Under the pieces are notes generated by a model. It did no database searches. It had not been told where the DNA came from and saw only the letters and a list, made by a program, of their open reading frames with translations. The position numbers and the translations under genes are program-made. A DNA stretch of 58,263 nucleotides from Ustulina deusta (lineage: Eukaryota > Ascomycota > Sordariomycetes > Xylariales > Xylariaceae): assembly GCA_023159155.1 (NCBI GenBank), contig JAJNNX010000094.1:1-58263 (forward strand). Direction: 5' to 3'. Positions 1-10,700 of this stretch are shown one piece after another. Each line of letters starts with the position of its first letter. The stretch's first letter is position 1.

Positions 1-346
1 AGTTTTAGTTTAGATTTTTTTTTTTAAATATTGGTTTGCTTAAAATATTTATAAAAAAGTCTAATATAAAATTTTTTTTTTATAAAAATTCTTTTTTAAA
101 ATTATTTTAATTATTTAAAAACTAAAAGTAAATTTAAAATATTTAAAGTTAAATTTTTTATAAATTATTAATTTTAAAATAATATAAAAATTAAGAATTT
201 TATTAAAATTATATTAAAGTTAAGTTTATATTATAAAATATATAATTAAAATTTTTTTATTTATTTATATTGTACTAATTATAATAAAATAAAAAATATA
301 TATTTATTAAATATTTATTAATAAATAATTAATAAGTTTAAAATAG
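1..346 (-). mobile_element. Copy D: 5'-internal end of LTR retrotransposon, cut by window edge
   Basis: This AT-rich stretch matches, in the same orientation, the sequence just left of the right-hand LTRs of copies B (about 35830-36170) and C (about 53170-53581). It also matches the reverse complement of the stretch just inside the left LTR of copy A (1653 to about 2100). It is therefore the part of the element next to the 5' LTR, read on the minus strand. No reading frame survives, which fits heavy RIP. The rest of this copy lies outside the window. Confidence 0.7.
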
Positions 347-568
347 TATTATAATTAATTGAGTAAAGTTTTTATCGCTAGTTTATTAATATTATAAACA
401 AAGATTTTAAACAAAAAAAAAAAATTTAAAGTTTATGAAATAAATAAATATAGATTTTATATATATAGCTATAGAATTATAGGTTGGTCTATACATAGAT
501 TTTTCATTTTATTGCTATATAGGTTTGGAATTCTTACAGGTTTTACTAAGATTATATTAACTATTATA
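347..568 (-). repeat. LTR of copy D (5' LTR)
   Basis: About 222 bp are shared with the six other LTRs in this window. Landmarks are the segment around TTTATCGCTAGTTTATTAAT, an internal A-run, an alternating TATATA stretch, and TTATTGCTATATAGG near the far end. It ends in ...ACTATTATA, which corresponds to the TGTAATAG-type terminus of copy A read backwards. It is AT-shifted compared with the best-kept LTR (7134-7374). The partner LTR lies outside the window. Confidence 0.75.
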
Positions 569-1405
569 ATAATTAAATCTAACTTAAAAAAGATATTATA
601 TAAGAAATAATAGATTAGTTTATTTATATTATATAGCTAAATAGTTTCTTTTTAAGCTATAATATAGCTGTTTTATTATAGTGTTTATTTTGCTTTTTTT
701 ATTAATACTATTAATAAATTCTTAATTAGTTTTATAATCCGTAATAAATTTATTAAGCTAGTTCTAAAAGCTATAAAAATTATTAATTTTATTATAAACT
801 AGTTATATTAAGCTTTATTTTATTTAGTAAAAAAAAGATCCTTTTATATTAATAGCAAAGATTTAGTAAGTAATAACAAAAATAAACAAGATATATTTAA
901 TAAAAAAACTAAAAAAGATAATAATATTTTATAAATATAATTAGATTTGTTTTATAGTAATAATATAGCTAACTTTAATAAAAAAAATATACTACTATTA
1001 TAAAGTCTAGCTAGCTTTAAAATCTAAGATTTAAGCAGTATAACCCTAGATAATAAAAGTTTTGACTATTTTAAAGGATCGGCAATTAAAAAAGGAAACT
1101 AATTGAAAAAAGCGGCTAAATTTTTGCTATAGCTCTCTAGGGATAGTTTGCTAGCTATAGCTTAGCTAATAATAGCAGGCTTTATAATAGCCCTACGCTA
1201 TTTACATAGTTATACTAAGGAGGCAATAGCTAAAACAGCAGTTTTTATAATAATATAGTTTTATAAATGCTAAAGTTAGCTAACTAGCATTAGGAATACT
1301 AAATTATAATATATGCTGGTTAAAGGACGCTAAATCGAAAAGAGCAATAATGGGCTATATAAGGAAATAAAAAGATCAAGCAACTTAATTTTTATTATTT
1401 GTGCT
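569..1405. other. AT-rich stretch between two retrotransposon copies, no gene
   Basis: This sequence lies between the LTR of copy D and the target site of copy A and shows no open frame of note. It keeps short less-degraded patches (around 1075-1240 and 1310-1380) with GC-containing words such as GCGGCT and AGGACGC. It is probably an older, unidentified repeat into which copy A inserted. Confidence 0.5.
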
Positions 1406-1410
1406 ATTTA

Positions 1411-1652
1411 TATAATAGTTAATATAATCTATATAGTCTTAGCAAGACCTGCAAAAACTTTAAACCTATATAGTAATAAAATAAAAAATCTATATATAGA
1501 TTAACCTAACTTTATAGCTATATATATAAAGTTTATATTTATTTATTTTATAAACTTTAATTTTTTTTTTTTTTTTTTTTTTTTTTAGTTTAAAATCTTT
1601 ATTATAATATTAATAAACTAGCTATAAAAGCTTTACTTAATTAATTATAATA
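1411..1652 (+). repeat. 5' LTR of copy A
   Basis: About 242 bp, a direct repeat of 7134-7374 but visibly more AT-shifted: a run of T replaces the mixed CT run of the right LTR, and GCAAAAACTTTAAACC stands where the right LTR has GCAAAAACTCCAGACC. The outer end abuts the target pentamer ATTTA. Confidence 0.8.
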
Positions 1653-4600
1653 TTACTTTAAGTTTATTAATTATTTATTAATAAATTTTAATAAATATAT
1701 ATTTTTTATTTTATTATAATTAATAAAATATAAATAAACGTTTTTTTTTAATTATATATTTAATATAAAAAATTATATATTTTATAATATAAATCTAATT
1801 TTAATAAAATTTTAATAAAATTTTTAATTTTTATATTATTTAAAAACTAATAATTTATAAAAAATTTAATTTTAAATAATTTTATTTTATTTTTAGTTTT
1901 TAAATAATTAAAATAATTTTAATTTTTAAGTATAGCTAGCATTTTATTATTAAATAATTTTAAAATCTTTTTTTTTATAAAAAAAAAAAAAAATTAAATA
2001 TTAAACTTTTTTATAAATATTTTAAGCGAACTCATATTTAAAAAAAAATTAAAAAAAAACAAAAAATTAAAATTTAAAAAAATAAAATTTAAACTAGAAC
2101 TAAAACAATTTAAAATAAATAATATATTTAAAAATATAGTACTAAATATTATAGCTATATAAACTTATAATTTTATATTAGTTTTAGTAAAACTTTTTTA
2201 ATAAATAAAAAAAATAAAGCGCTAATTTTTTAATATATTTATTTTAATATTTTTAAAAAATAATTATAATTTAATTATAAAAAATATATTTAAAAATATT
2301 AATTTTAAATTTTTAAGTTTTATTATTTTATTTGTTTTTTATTTTATTAGTTTATTTTTTAATATTTTAAACTTTATTTATATTAAAAAAACTAAAATAT
2401 AAAAAACTAATTTTAGTAAATTTATAAAAAATAAAGTTTTATTTAATAATTAAGTTTATAAACTAATAAAAAAACAAAATAAACATATTATTATGTTTTA
2501 AACTAAAAATAATTAATTTTAATATATTATAAAATAATTAAAAAAATATATTAAAAAATTAATAAAAATATATTTTTATTTAATTAAAAAACTATTTAAT
2601 AATATTATTAAAATAATTTAAGTTTTATTAATAATTTATTATAATTTTAATTAAATAATTATTATTTACAAAATATTTTAAGTTTATATATATAAAACTA
2701 ATAAAAATATTAATAAATTTATTTTTACATTTAATAGTTTAATTTAAAAATATTAATTTGTTAAATTATAATAAAAATATAAATTATAGAATTATTTTTA
2801 TATAAACTTAAAAAAAAATTTATATAAAGTTTTTATAAATTTAAATATTTTTTATAAATTATTTATTAATAAAGTTATTAAATTAATATATAATATTAAA
2901 TAAGCTTATAAAAACTATTAATAAATTAAATTTATTAGTTTAATTAAACAAAAATCTAGCTTAAATAATTAAACTTTTAGCAAACTAACTTATTAATTTT
3001 TAGCTAATTTTAAAAATTTTAAAATATTTATTTTAAAATAATTAAAATAAATACTAATTATAAAAAAAAAAAACTTATTAAAATAATAAAATTTGTTTTA
3101 TTTATAATAAAAAAAATAAATTAATTAATTATTTTAATTAAAAGTTTAAAATTTTAAATATTTAATTAGTAAAAAAAAGCTATAATAAAAATAGTTTTAA
3201 TAGTTTATTTAATTTAAAAAATAAATAAAACTAATAAAAGTTTTTTTATTAGTTTTTTTATTTATTTTAACTAAAATATATAATTAAAACAAATTAAATA
3301 TTTTTAAAATATTTATTTAATTATAAATTAATAATATTAAAATAAAAACTTTAGTTTTATATAATATTAAAACTTATATTTTTTTAATAATTAGTTATAA
3401 ATTTATATAATAAATTAAATAATAATTAAAAATAAAAATAGTTTAATTAATTAAACTTTAAAAGTTTTATAATTATTAAAATAAAATAGTTAGCAAAATT
3501 TATAAATATTTAATATATATTATAAAAATTTAATAATTAATAATTTAAAAACTAAAGATTTTAAATTATTAATTTTAGTTATAATATAATTATTAATATT
3601 AAATAATTAATAGAATAAAATATTTTAATAAAAATTAAAAAATAATAATTAATTTAATTAAATAATTTATTTTTATTAGTTTAATTTTTACTAATAATTA
3701 TAATTAAACTTTTTAGTTATAAATAATAAAATATAAATTAATATAATTAAATATTAAAAAAATATTATTAAATATTAAAACAACTTTTTAGAAATAACTA
3801 AAACAAAAAAAACAAAAAAAGTTTATATAATAAGTTTAAAAAAAAAAAAAACTAAACTATAATTAAAAAAATTATATAAAACTTTTAGAATTATTTTTAT
3901 TAAAATAAATAAAAATCATTAGCTAAAAAAACTTTAAAAAAAACTTATTATAATTAAATTTATAACAATTAAAAATAATTATATTAAACTACTTAAAAAA
4001 AACTTAAAAATAATTAATATTTTGTAAAAAAAATAAACTTAGATTAATTAAGTAGTATTATAAAAAATTTTTAATAATAAACCGATTTTATTTTAAAAAA
4101 AAAAAAAACTTTAGTATATAAAGTTAATATAAAAGTTTTTGCTTTTTTAGCTATTATACCTAAAAAGGTTATTTTAAAAAAAAAATCTAAAATTTTATTA
4201 TTATTATAACTAAAATTTAATATAATACTAAAACTTAATAATAAAAAATATATTTTTAGTTTTTATTAATATTATATATTTATATAATTTATTTTATTTA
4301 AAAAAAAATTTATAAATAAATTATTAACTATAAACTTTATTAAATAAAATATAAACTTAAATATTACTTTTGTTTTATTTATACTTAAACTTAAATTAAC
4401 TAAATATAAATTTATAATTAATTATTAATAAAAAAATATATATTAAAAAAATTAAATTATATTAGCTTTAAATATTAATAATATTATATTTAATTATTAT
4501 AATACTATTTAATTTTTAAAACTAAATATTATTAAAATTTTTTATTAATTATTATTAACTATAAAATTATATTTTTTTTTTTTTTAAACTTATAAAAAAA

Positions 4601-4662
4601 TATTTTAGGAATAAGTTTTTATTAATATATAAATCTAAAAACTTTTAAATAAGTTTATAAAT

Positions 4663-4698
4663 ATTTATATAAACAATATTTTAATTTATTTTAAAACT
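4663..4698 (+). other. Reverse-transcriptase catalytic box relic in copy A
   Basis: Twelve codons read IYINNILIYFKT, followed after one stop by a stretch ending YIKLNIKKILK. Spacing and residues match the block around the catalytic Y-x-D-D of Ty3/gypsy reverse transcriptases. Both catalytic Asp positions are Asn, the expected result of G-to-A changes. The same sequence, read on the minus strand, is present in copies B (around 33310-33350) and C (around 50920-50965). Confidence 0.7.
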
Positions 4699-7133
4699 AA
4701 AAAATAATCTATTACTTATATAAAGCTAAATATTAAAAAAATATTAAAAAATTTTGTTTTAATATATTTATTATTAATTATTTAAAAATAGTTATAAAAA
4801 CTAAAGTTAAAATTAAAATTAACTTTGTAAAAATCTAAACAATCCTAAATTAAAATTTTAATAATTTTGAAAATACTAAATTAATTTAGTTATTTTTTAA
4901 GCTTTATAATTATATTTGTATATTTATTTATTATATTAGTAAAATTGCTGCTTTTTTAAATTAATTATTAAAAAAAAAAAATTTATTTATAATAGAACTA
5001 AAATAAAAACAAGTTTTTAAATATATAAAACTACTAACTTATAAAATATTTATTTTAGCTTTTTTTAAACTTAGCTAACTAATATAAATAAAAACAAATA
5101 TTTTATATAATATAACAAAAAAAATTATTTAGTAGTAATAAAAAAATATAACTTAAAAACTTATAAAATATTTTTTTAAAATAATAATACTAATTAAATA
5201 AGCTTATTTAATTTAAAATTATAAACTTCTAATAATAATATAAACTTTAAAATATTATTGCTTAAAACTTTTTAAAACTAAATTTTTTATAATAATTAAT
5301 TATTAAGTTTTATTATATTTTTTAAATAAATAGATTTTATTAATATAATAAATATACTAAACTAAATTTTTATTAAACTTTAATATTATTTTTTAATACT
5401 AATTAAAATAAAAAAATATAATAGCTAATGCTTTATTAAAAAAAATAGCTAAGCTTTTTATAATTAAAGCTAAAAAAGCTAAAAAATAAACAATAGTATT
5501 AATTCTGCTTAATAAAATACTAAATTTTATATTAACTATAGACTTTTTATTTAATATTTTCTAAAAAACTAACTTAATAAACTTAATTAAACAAAAAACT
5601 AGTTATAAAATCTAAAAAATAAAAACAAAAAGCTATATATATTTAAAATTATTTTAAATAGAACTATTTTTTTTATATAATTTTAATTTAAAAAGCTTAT
5701 ATATTTTTAATTATAGTATATTAAAGTTAATATAAAATAATTAAAATATTAAAACAAAAATACTATTAGTTTTATTTAAAACGTAATTATAAATAATATA
5801 TATATAATTATTATAACTATAAAAAAATTAAAATATTATAAAACAAAACTTTTAGCTTTTTTTATTTATTATTTATATTAGCTATAATATAGTAATATAT
5901 AATAATAAATAACAAAAACATACTACTTAACTAATAAAGTTATAACTATATATAAATATTTATAAATAAGTTTAGCTATTTAATTATAACTTTATTTAAC
6001 AAAAAAATAAATATTATAGAATTACTAGCTATATAATATTATAAAGATTTATATAGATTTTTTAGTATACTAGATATATAAATATTAAATAATATAGGAC
6101 TGTTTATTTTTAAGTTTATAGCAATAATTAATAGTTTTATAAGCATTAAGCATTATTTTAATAATATTTACTACTTTTAAACCTAAAAAACAATAAAATT
6201 AACTAATTAAAAATTAAACTAATAATTTTATTTTTATATTAATAAATACTAAAACAATTAAAACATTTATTTTTTTGTTTTAAATTTTATATATAATTTT
6301 TTATAATATTTATTAATTAATATATTATTATTAAAAATAATAATAAAAATTAAAATCTAAAACTTTTTAATAATAAATATTAGCAAAACTATTATAAATT
6401 TTAATATTAAATAATAAATATTTAAACTAATTTATTAAACTTAAAACGTTTAAAAAATAATATATAATATAGCAACTTTTATATAAAAACAATATAAACT
6501 ATAAACTAATAAAAAAAAATGTTTAATAAATTTTAAAATAAAAAATAAAAATTTTTAAAAAAAAAAAAGTTTTATAATACAAATATTAATTACTAGATTA
6601 AATTTTTAATTAGTTAGATTTTTTAAAATTTTAAAAAAATAAAAATTTAGCTATATTTTTAATTTATTTAATTTTTATAAAATAAAAAACTTATTTTATA
6701 CTAACTAACTATAAAAAGCAAATAATAATTTTTTATTTTAATAAATTTAATTATTGTTTTTAGTTAAAAATATTAATAATAAAACAAAATTTAAAATTAA
6801 ATAAATTAAATAATTAAATATATATAAAAAAAACAAAAAGTTATAATATTAAATTGCTTAAAAAAGTTGCAATCTTAATAATATTTAATATATAACTTAA
6901 AATTTTAAAAATATACTAATTAAATTTAACTAATTCTATAAAATTTATAAAAAAGCTTTTAGATTTTTTATAAAATTATAAAAATAAATATATATAATAA
7001 TAATTAATAAATTTGCAAGCAATTATAAAAACAATAATAAAGCAATATAATATAAAAAAACTATATAAACTTAATATTATTAGTAACTTTGAATTAAAAT
7101 TATATTTAAACTTTTAGTTTTAGAAAAAAGTAG

Positions 7134-7374
7134 TGTAATAGTTAGTATAGTTTGTATAGTTTTAGCAAAACCTGCAAAAACTCCAGACCTATATAGCAAT
7201 AAAATAGGAAATCTATATATAAACCAACCTAACTCTGTAGCTATATATATAAAGTCTATATTTACTTACCCTATAAACTCTAACTTCTTTTTTTCTTTTT
7301 CTTTTTTAGCTTAGAGTCTTTATCTATAGTATTAATAAACTAGCTATAAAAGCTTTACTTAACTAATTATAATA
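7134..7374 (+). repeat. 3' LTR of copy A (least degraded LTR)
   Basis: 241 bp starting TGTAATAGTTAG and ending in AATTATAATA, followed by the target pentamer GTTTA. It keeps many more C and G than the other six LTRs, for example a mixed CTTTTT run where the others have pure T or A runs. It is directly preceded by the purine tract that marks the 3' LTR. Confidence 0.8.
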
Positions 7375-7379
7375 GTTTA

Positions 7380-9160
7380 TATAAAAAGAAATAACAAAAA
7401 TAAAGTATTAAACTATAATAATAAGAGTAGCGTTAAGTATAACATTATGCTTATATTAGCGGCTTTTATAAAGTAACATAAATAATAAACAAAAGTTTAC
7501 CTTTAAGTTTTAAGTAGCATATTTTTTATTTTACTTTTTTTTTTTATAGCTTGCTTAATTTTAAATAATAAATAAAAGTTTATATATATTTTTTGCTTAT
7601 TTATATTTTACTTTAGCCCGGTTATATAGCTTAGTATAAGATATATAAAATATACTATATATATATATAAAACCAAGAGTAATAGTAAGCATTATATAAA
7701 GCTAGAAATATTTGTTTTATAAAATAGAGTATTATAGTACGTAGTAGAGTAAAGCAGGTAGCACGGATTTATCTTTAAGCTATATTAGTATGTTAGTGGG
7801 CTAACTAGCCATGCTAACCAAATATAGCTATAGATTAAGAGTGTGGCTAAATTAGATTATAAATTAACTAATTAATATATAACAAAGTAGTATTATATTT
7901 TGTTTTATTTAAGAAGTTGCTCATATATAGGTATATAAAGCTAGTGCATTAATATTTAAAGATTAGCTTAATATAGTAGTAGCTTAATAAAGCTTAAGGT
8001 TTAAAGGGTAGGATAACAAAAGATAAGCTCCATTAGGTACCTATTGGTCCGTGTATTTTTTTGAGCCGTTATTATAGTTATTAATAATGGCGTAAATAGA
8101 TATTCCACACGCTTTGCTAACTTTTCTTTCTTATTATTATTGCTAAATATATTATTTTGTTGTAATGCTATAATAGACTAACACTAGCTCGATATTATTT
8201 AGGCCTACTTTTTTAGTGTATATTTCGACCCGAACCGTATATTATTAAACGTGATTATTTAGAATCCTGTTAAATTTAATATAGTTAACTATAAAAGTAA
8301 ATATAAACTACTATTTTTTATTAATTTGTTTTAATTAATTACTTAGATTTCTAACCTATTATGCTTGTGTTTTTTTTTATATTTTTTAATTATTTAGTTT
8401 TTTGCTATCTATTTTTTTAAATAAGCTATAGCTATTTTTTTAAAGATATTTTTAAGCTCATTCTAGTATTTGTTTCTAATATTGTTTATATAAACCGAAT
8501 TAAACTTTTTTTATATATTGTTTTTGTTTGCTAACTTAATATTAAAATCTAGAAATAAGTTTATTATATTATTACTAAATCTAAATTTTTATAAAAACTT
8601 ATTTTTTTTATTTAATAGATATTATAGCGCTTTATTATAAGTAATATTATAAATTTTTTTAAAAAACGCAATTATATAAACAAAGTATTTAGTAATAAAC
8701 TTAGTATTATATATATAGATATTCCAAATTTTTATAAAGCTTTTTTTAGTAATATTTTTAAGCTTAAGACTATATTTTAAAAATTGTTTTATAAATATAC
8801 TTAAAAAATATACCTACTGTTTTAATAGGGCTAAGCTAAGTAGCTAGCAAATATTAAATAGGATAGTATTTTAAACTAGCTTATTAACTTTATTAAATAA
8901 ATTTTATAATAAGCATAAAACTATAAGTTACTAATATAAAAGCTATTAATATAGCTTAATATATTGCTTAAAGGCTTAGTTATGCTACGTAAGCTAGATA
9001 TTAGCTTTATAAACAATTTAAAAGCTTATAAAGCTATAAAGTACGATTAGTTATATATCCTAGTGCTTAGCAAGTTAAAAAGTAACTTAAACAATAATAT
9101 ATTATTTAAAGCTTATTTTATGATAGAAAGACTGATGGGTATGTAAATAAAGATAATAAA
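7380..9160. other. AT-rich relic region, no gene
   Basis: No frame longer than short random ones was seen. A partly preserved patch at about 7980-8260 holds ordinary-looking words (for example GCTCCATTAGGTACCTATTGG), so it is probably a younger or less mutated repeat fragment. I could not identify it. Confidence 0.5.
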
Positions 9161-9164
9161 TTAA

Positions 9165-9326
9165 GAAAGAGTCGGTGCGTAGCAGAATATTAGAAGGTCC
9201 AATATATCTGTGTGCGAGGTCCCACTCACAGGAGCACAGGCCACCTATTGTGGACCTGTCCTGACCTGGGGCATAGGCCACCATTCAAGGTTGCCAGTTC
9301 GAGCCCCCTATAGGTCTCTATCATTT
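9165..9326. other. Small GC-rich insert inside AT-rich block; possible Pol III-type (SINE-like) remnant
   Basis: About 150 bp of ordinary composition sit abruptly in AT-rich DNA. The plus strand contains AGTTCGAGCCC (around 9298-9308), ten of eleven positions of the tRNA B-box consensus GGTTCGANNCC, followed about 15 bases later by a T run (TTTT). AGGCCACC occurs twice (around 9238 and 9276). No cloverleaf folds around the B box: the T stem does not pair and I see no A box. A working tRNA is therefore unlikely, and a tRNA-derived SINE or chance match are both possible. The minus-strand frame through it (9102-9284) does not look like a protein. Confidence 0.3.
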
Positions 9327-9330
9327 TAAT

Positions 9331-10080
9331 ATAGCAAAATATATAAAAAAAATATTTACTGTTTAATTAATACGTTGTTTTATTTTAGCTTTTATTTTAT
9401 ATAAAAGCTAGATATAGCTTTAGAAATTTAACTAGCTTAGTAGTATTATTTAAAAAAGATTTAATATTAATAAAAACAGCTAGTCTTTTTTATTAATAAT
9501 TATTAGTTTTTTTTAAATAAATAATAAAGTTTTTAGTTTTAATTTTATAATTATTAACTTAAATTATTAGTAATATATTAAAATCTAATAAAACAAAAAA
9601 AATAAAACGTTTAGTTTTTAATAAAGTTATTAGATTAATATATAGTATAGTAAGCTATATAATTGTCTATTAAAAAGAATACTTATAAAAAAATAAATTT
9701 ATACTGTTTATTATTAAAGATTTATAGCAGTTTTTAAAACCTAATAAAAAAAAAAAAACTATTTTAAAATATAATAAATAAAAATATAAAAAACGTGGTT
9801 TAATATTATTATTATAAAATAGTATATATATAGAGCTAAAATAATAATATTTAAAGTAATATTTAAAAAAGGTTAGATATTATAAAAGCAAGCAACTATT
9901 AAACCGGGTATATATATAATTAATAAACTTTAGCTATAAAAGCTCTATTATATTAAAGCTTTATAAGTTTAAAGCAATCCTTTAGTTAGATTAATACTAC
10001 TATTTTATTTAATAAATATTTTTGTTTAGGCTCTATATTATTAATAAAGCTTAGTAGCGAACTTTTTTTTAATTAAATAT
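9331..10080. other. AT-rich relic region, no gene
   Basis: Strongly AT-rich, TA-dense sequence without open frames; degraded repeat DNA of unknown type. Confidence 0.5.
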
Positions 10081-10383
10081 ATTCATATATTATTTTCTGC
10101 GATTATAAAGTGCTTATTTATAAGGCAACTTTTTGGGTTGCTTTGCTTAGTGCTCTAGAAAAATATATTTCAAAATATAAATTTTTATATAAAAAAGCTA
10201 GCTTTTTATATAGAAATATTTTGATTAATAATTTTATAATAAATAAACGTAGTAATAAGTTTTTTTTGTTTTTGTTTTTAATTAATCTAAATCTTGTGGT
10301 TAAGGTTAACCGAACATAAATATTAGGCGCAAAAAAGATCACTAGTACAAGAGCCTTTATAGCAATTAGTGTTTTTATGGGCG

Positions 10384-10409
10384 AAGGTCACTCTTATATA
10401 AATGACCTT
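10384..10409. repeat. Inverted repeat, 7-bp arms
   Basis: AAGGTCA at 10384-10390 is followed after 12 bases by its exact complement TGACCTT at 10403-10409. It lies just upstream of the 10476 frame. It could be an operator-like site, a hairpin or chance. Confidence 0.35.
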
Positions 10410-10475
10410 GAGTTGTTTTTTTGGGTTTTATTCTAGATTTATGTTTATTACAATAGAAAAAGCCATACCTAAGAA

Positions 10476-10691
10476 ATGGATTTTATTAGGTGGAATGAGG
10501 TAGATATAATAACATTAGCAGATTTAAAGAAAGCTGTAATTAATAACAATAGAGATTTTATTTATAAAGCGGACGGATATTTTATAGATTATTATAAACC
10601 TTTTATTTTTGGGTCGATAAGTTGCAAAAAGTGGTGTTCCTTAACAGTAAAAAATAACAATAAACAAATAAAACTTTTTATTTATAAATAA
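10476..10691 (+). CDS. Hypothetical AT-rich 71-residue frame
   Basis: The product begins MDFIRWNEVDIITLADLKK and ends KQIKLFIYK. It is Lys/Asn/Ile/Phe rich, has no signal peptide and no motif I recognise. The ATG sits in AAGAAATGG. An open run of 71 codons is long for DNA this AT-rich, and the amino-acid mix is not that of a homopolymer artefact. It lies in a patch (10084-10700) that is less degraded than its surroundings. It may be the last readable piece of a transposon gene. I would not call it a gene without homologues or transcripts. Confidence 0.2.
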   Translation: MDFIRWNEVDIITLADLKKAVINNNRDFIYKADGYFIDYYKPFIFGSISCKKWCSLTVKNNNKQIKLFIYK

Positions 10692-10700
10692 AACAAATCT

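Larger units (their letters stand above)
1411..7374 (+). mobile_element. Copy A: near-complete RIP-degraded Ty3/gypsy-type LTR retrotransposon
   Basis: Two direct LTRs (1411-1652 and 7134-7374) enclose about 5.5 kb. The flanking pentamers are ATTTA (1406-1410) and GTTTA (7375-7379), a target duplication that differs by one G/A change of RIP type. The strand is set by two signs. A purine-rich tract, AGAAAAAAGTAG, directly precedes the right LTR, as a polypurine tract should. At 4663-4698 the plus strand reads IYINNILIYFKT, which matches the reverse-transcriptase catalytic region of Ty3/gypsy elements (typically Y-x-D-D-I-L-I/V-Y/F-S) with both aspartates replaced by asparagine (GAY to AAY). 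Everything else is riddled with stops, so the copy is dead. Family assignment beyond Ty3/gypsy type is not possible by eye. Confidence 0.85.

Noticed and set aside
347..1652. The 347-568 and 1411-1652 segments as terminal inverted repeats of a 1.3 kb DNA transposon
   Set aside because: Each is an LTR of a separate, oppositely oriented retrotransposon copy: 1411-1652 pairs directly with 7134-7374 with target duplications outside, and 1-346 continues as the interior of the other copy.
9165..9326. A functional tRNA gene
   Set aside because: There is a B-box-like word, but the T stem does not pair, no A box lies at the right distance and no acceptor stem forms.
10110..10342. Two overlapping frames, one on each strand
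   Set aside because: They are antisense to one another in AT-rich DNA, with Lys/Asn/Ile/Phe/Leu content expected from composition.
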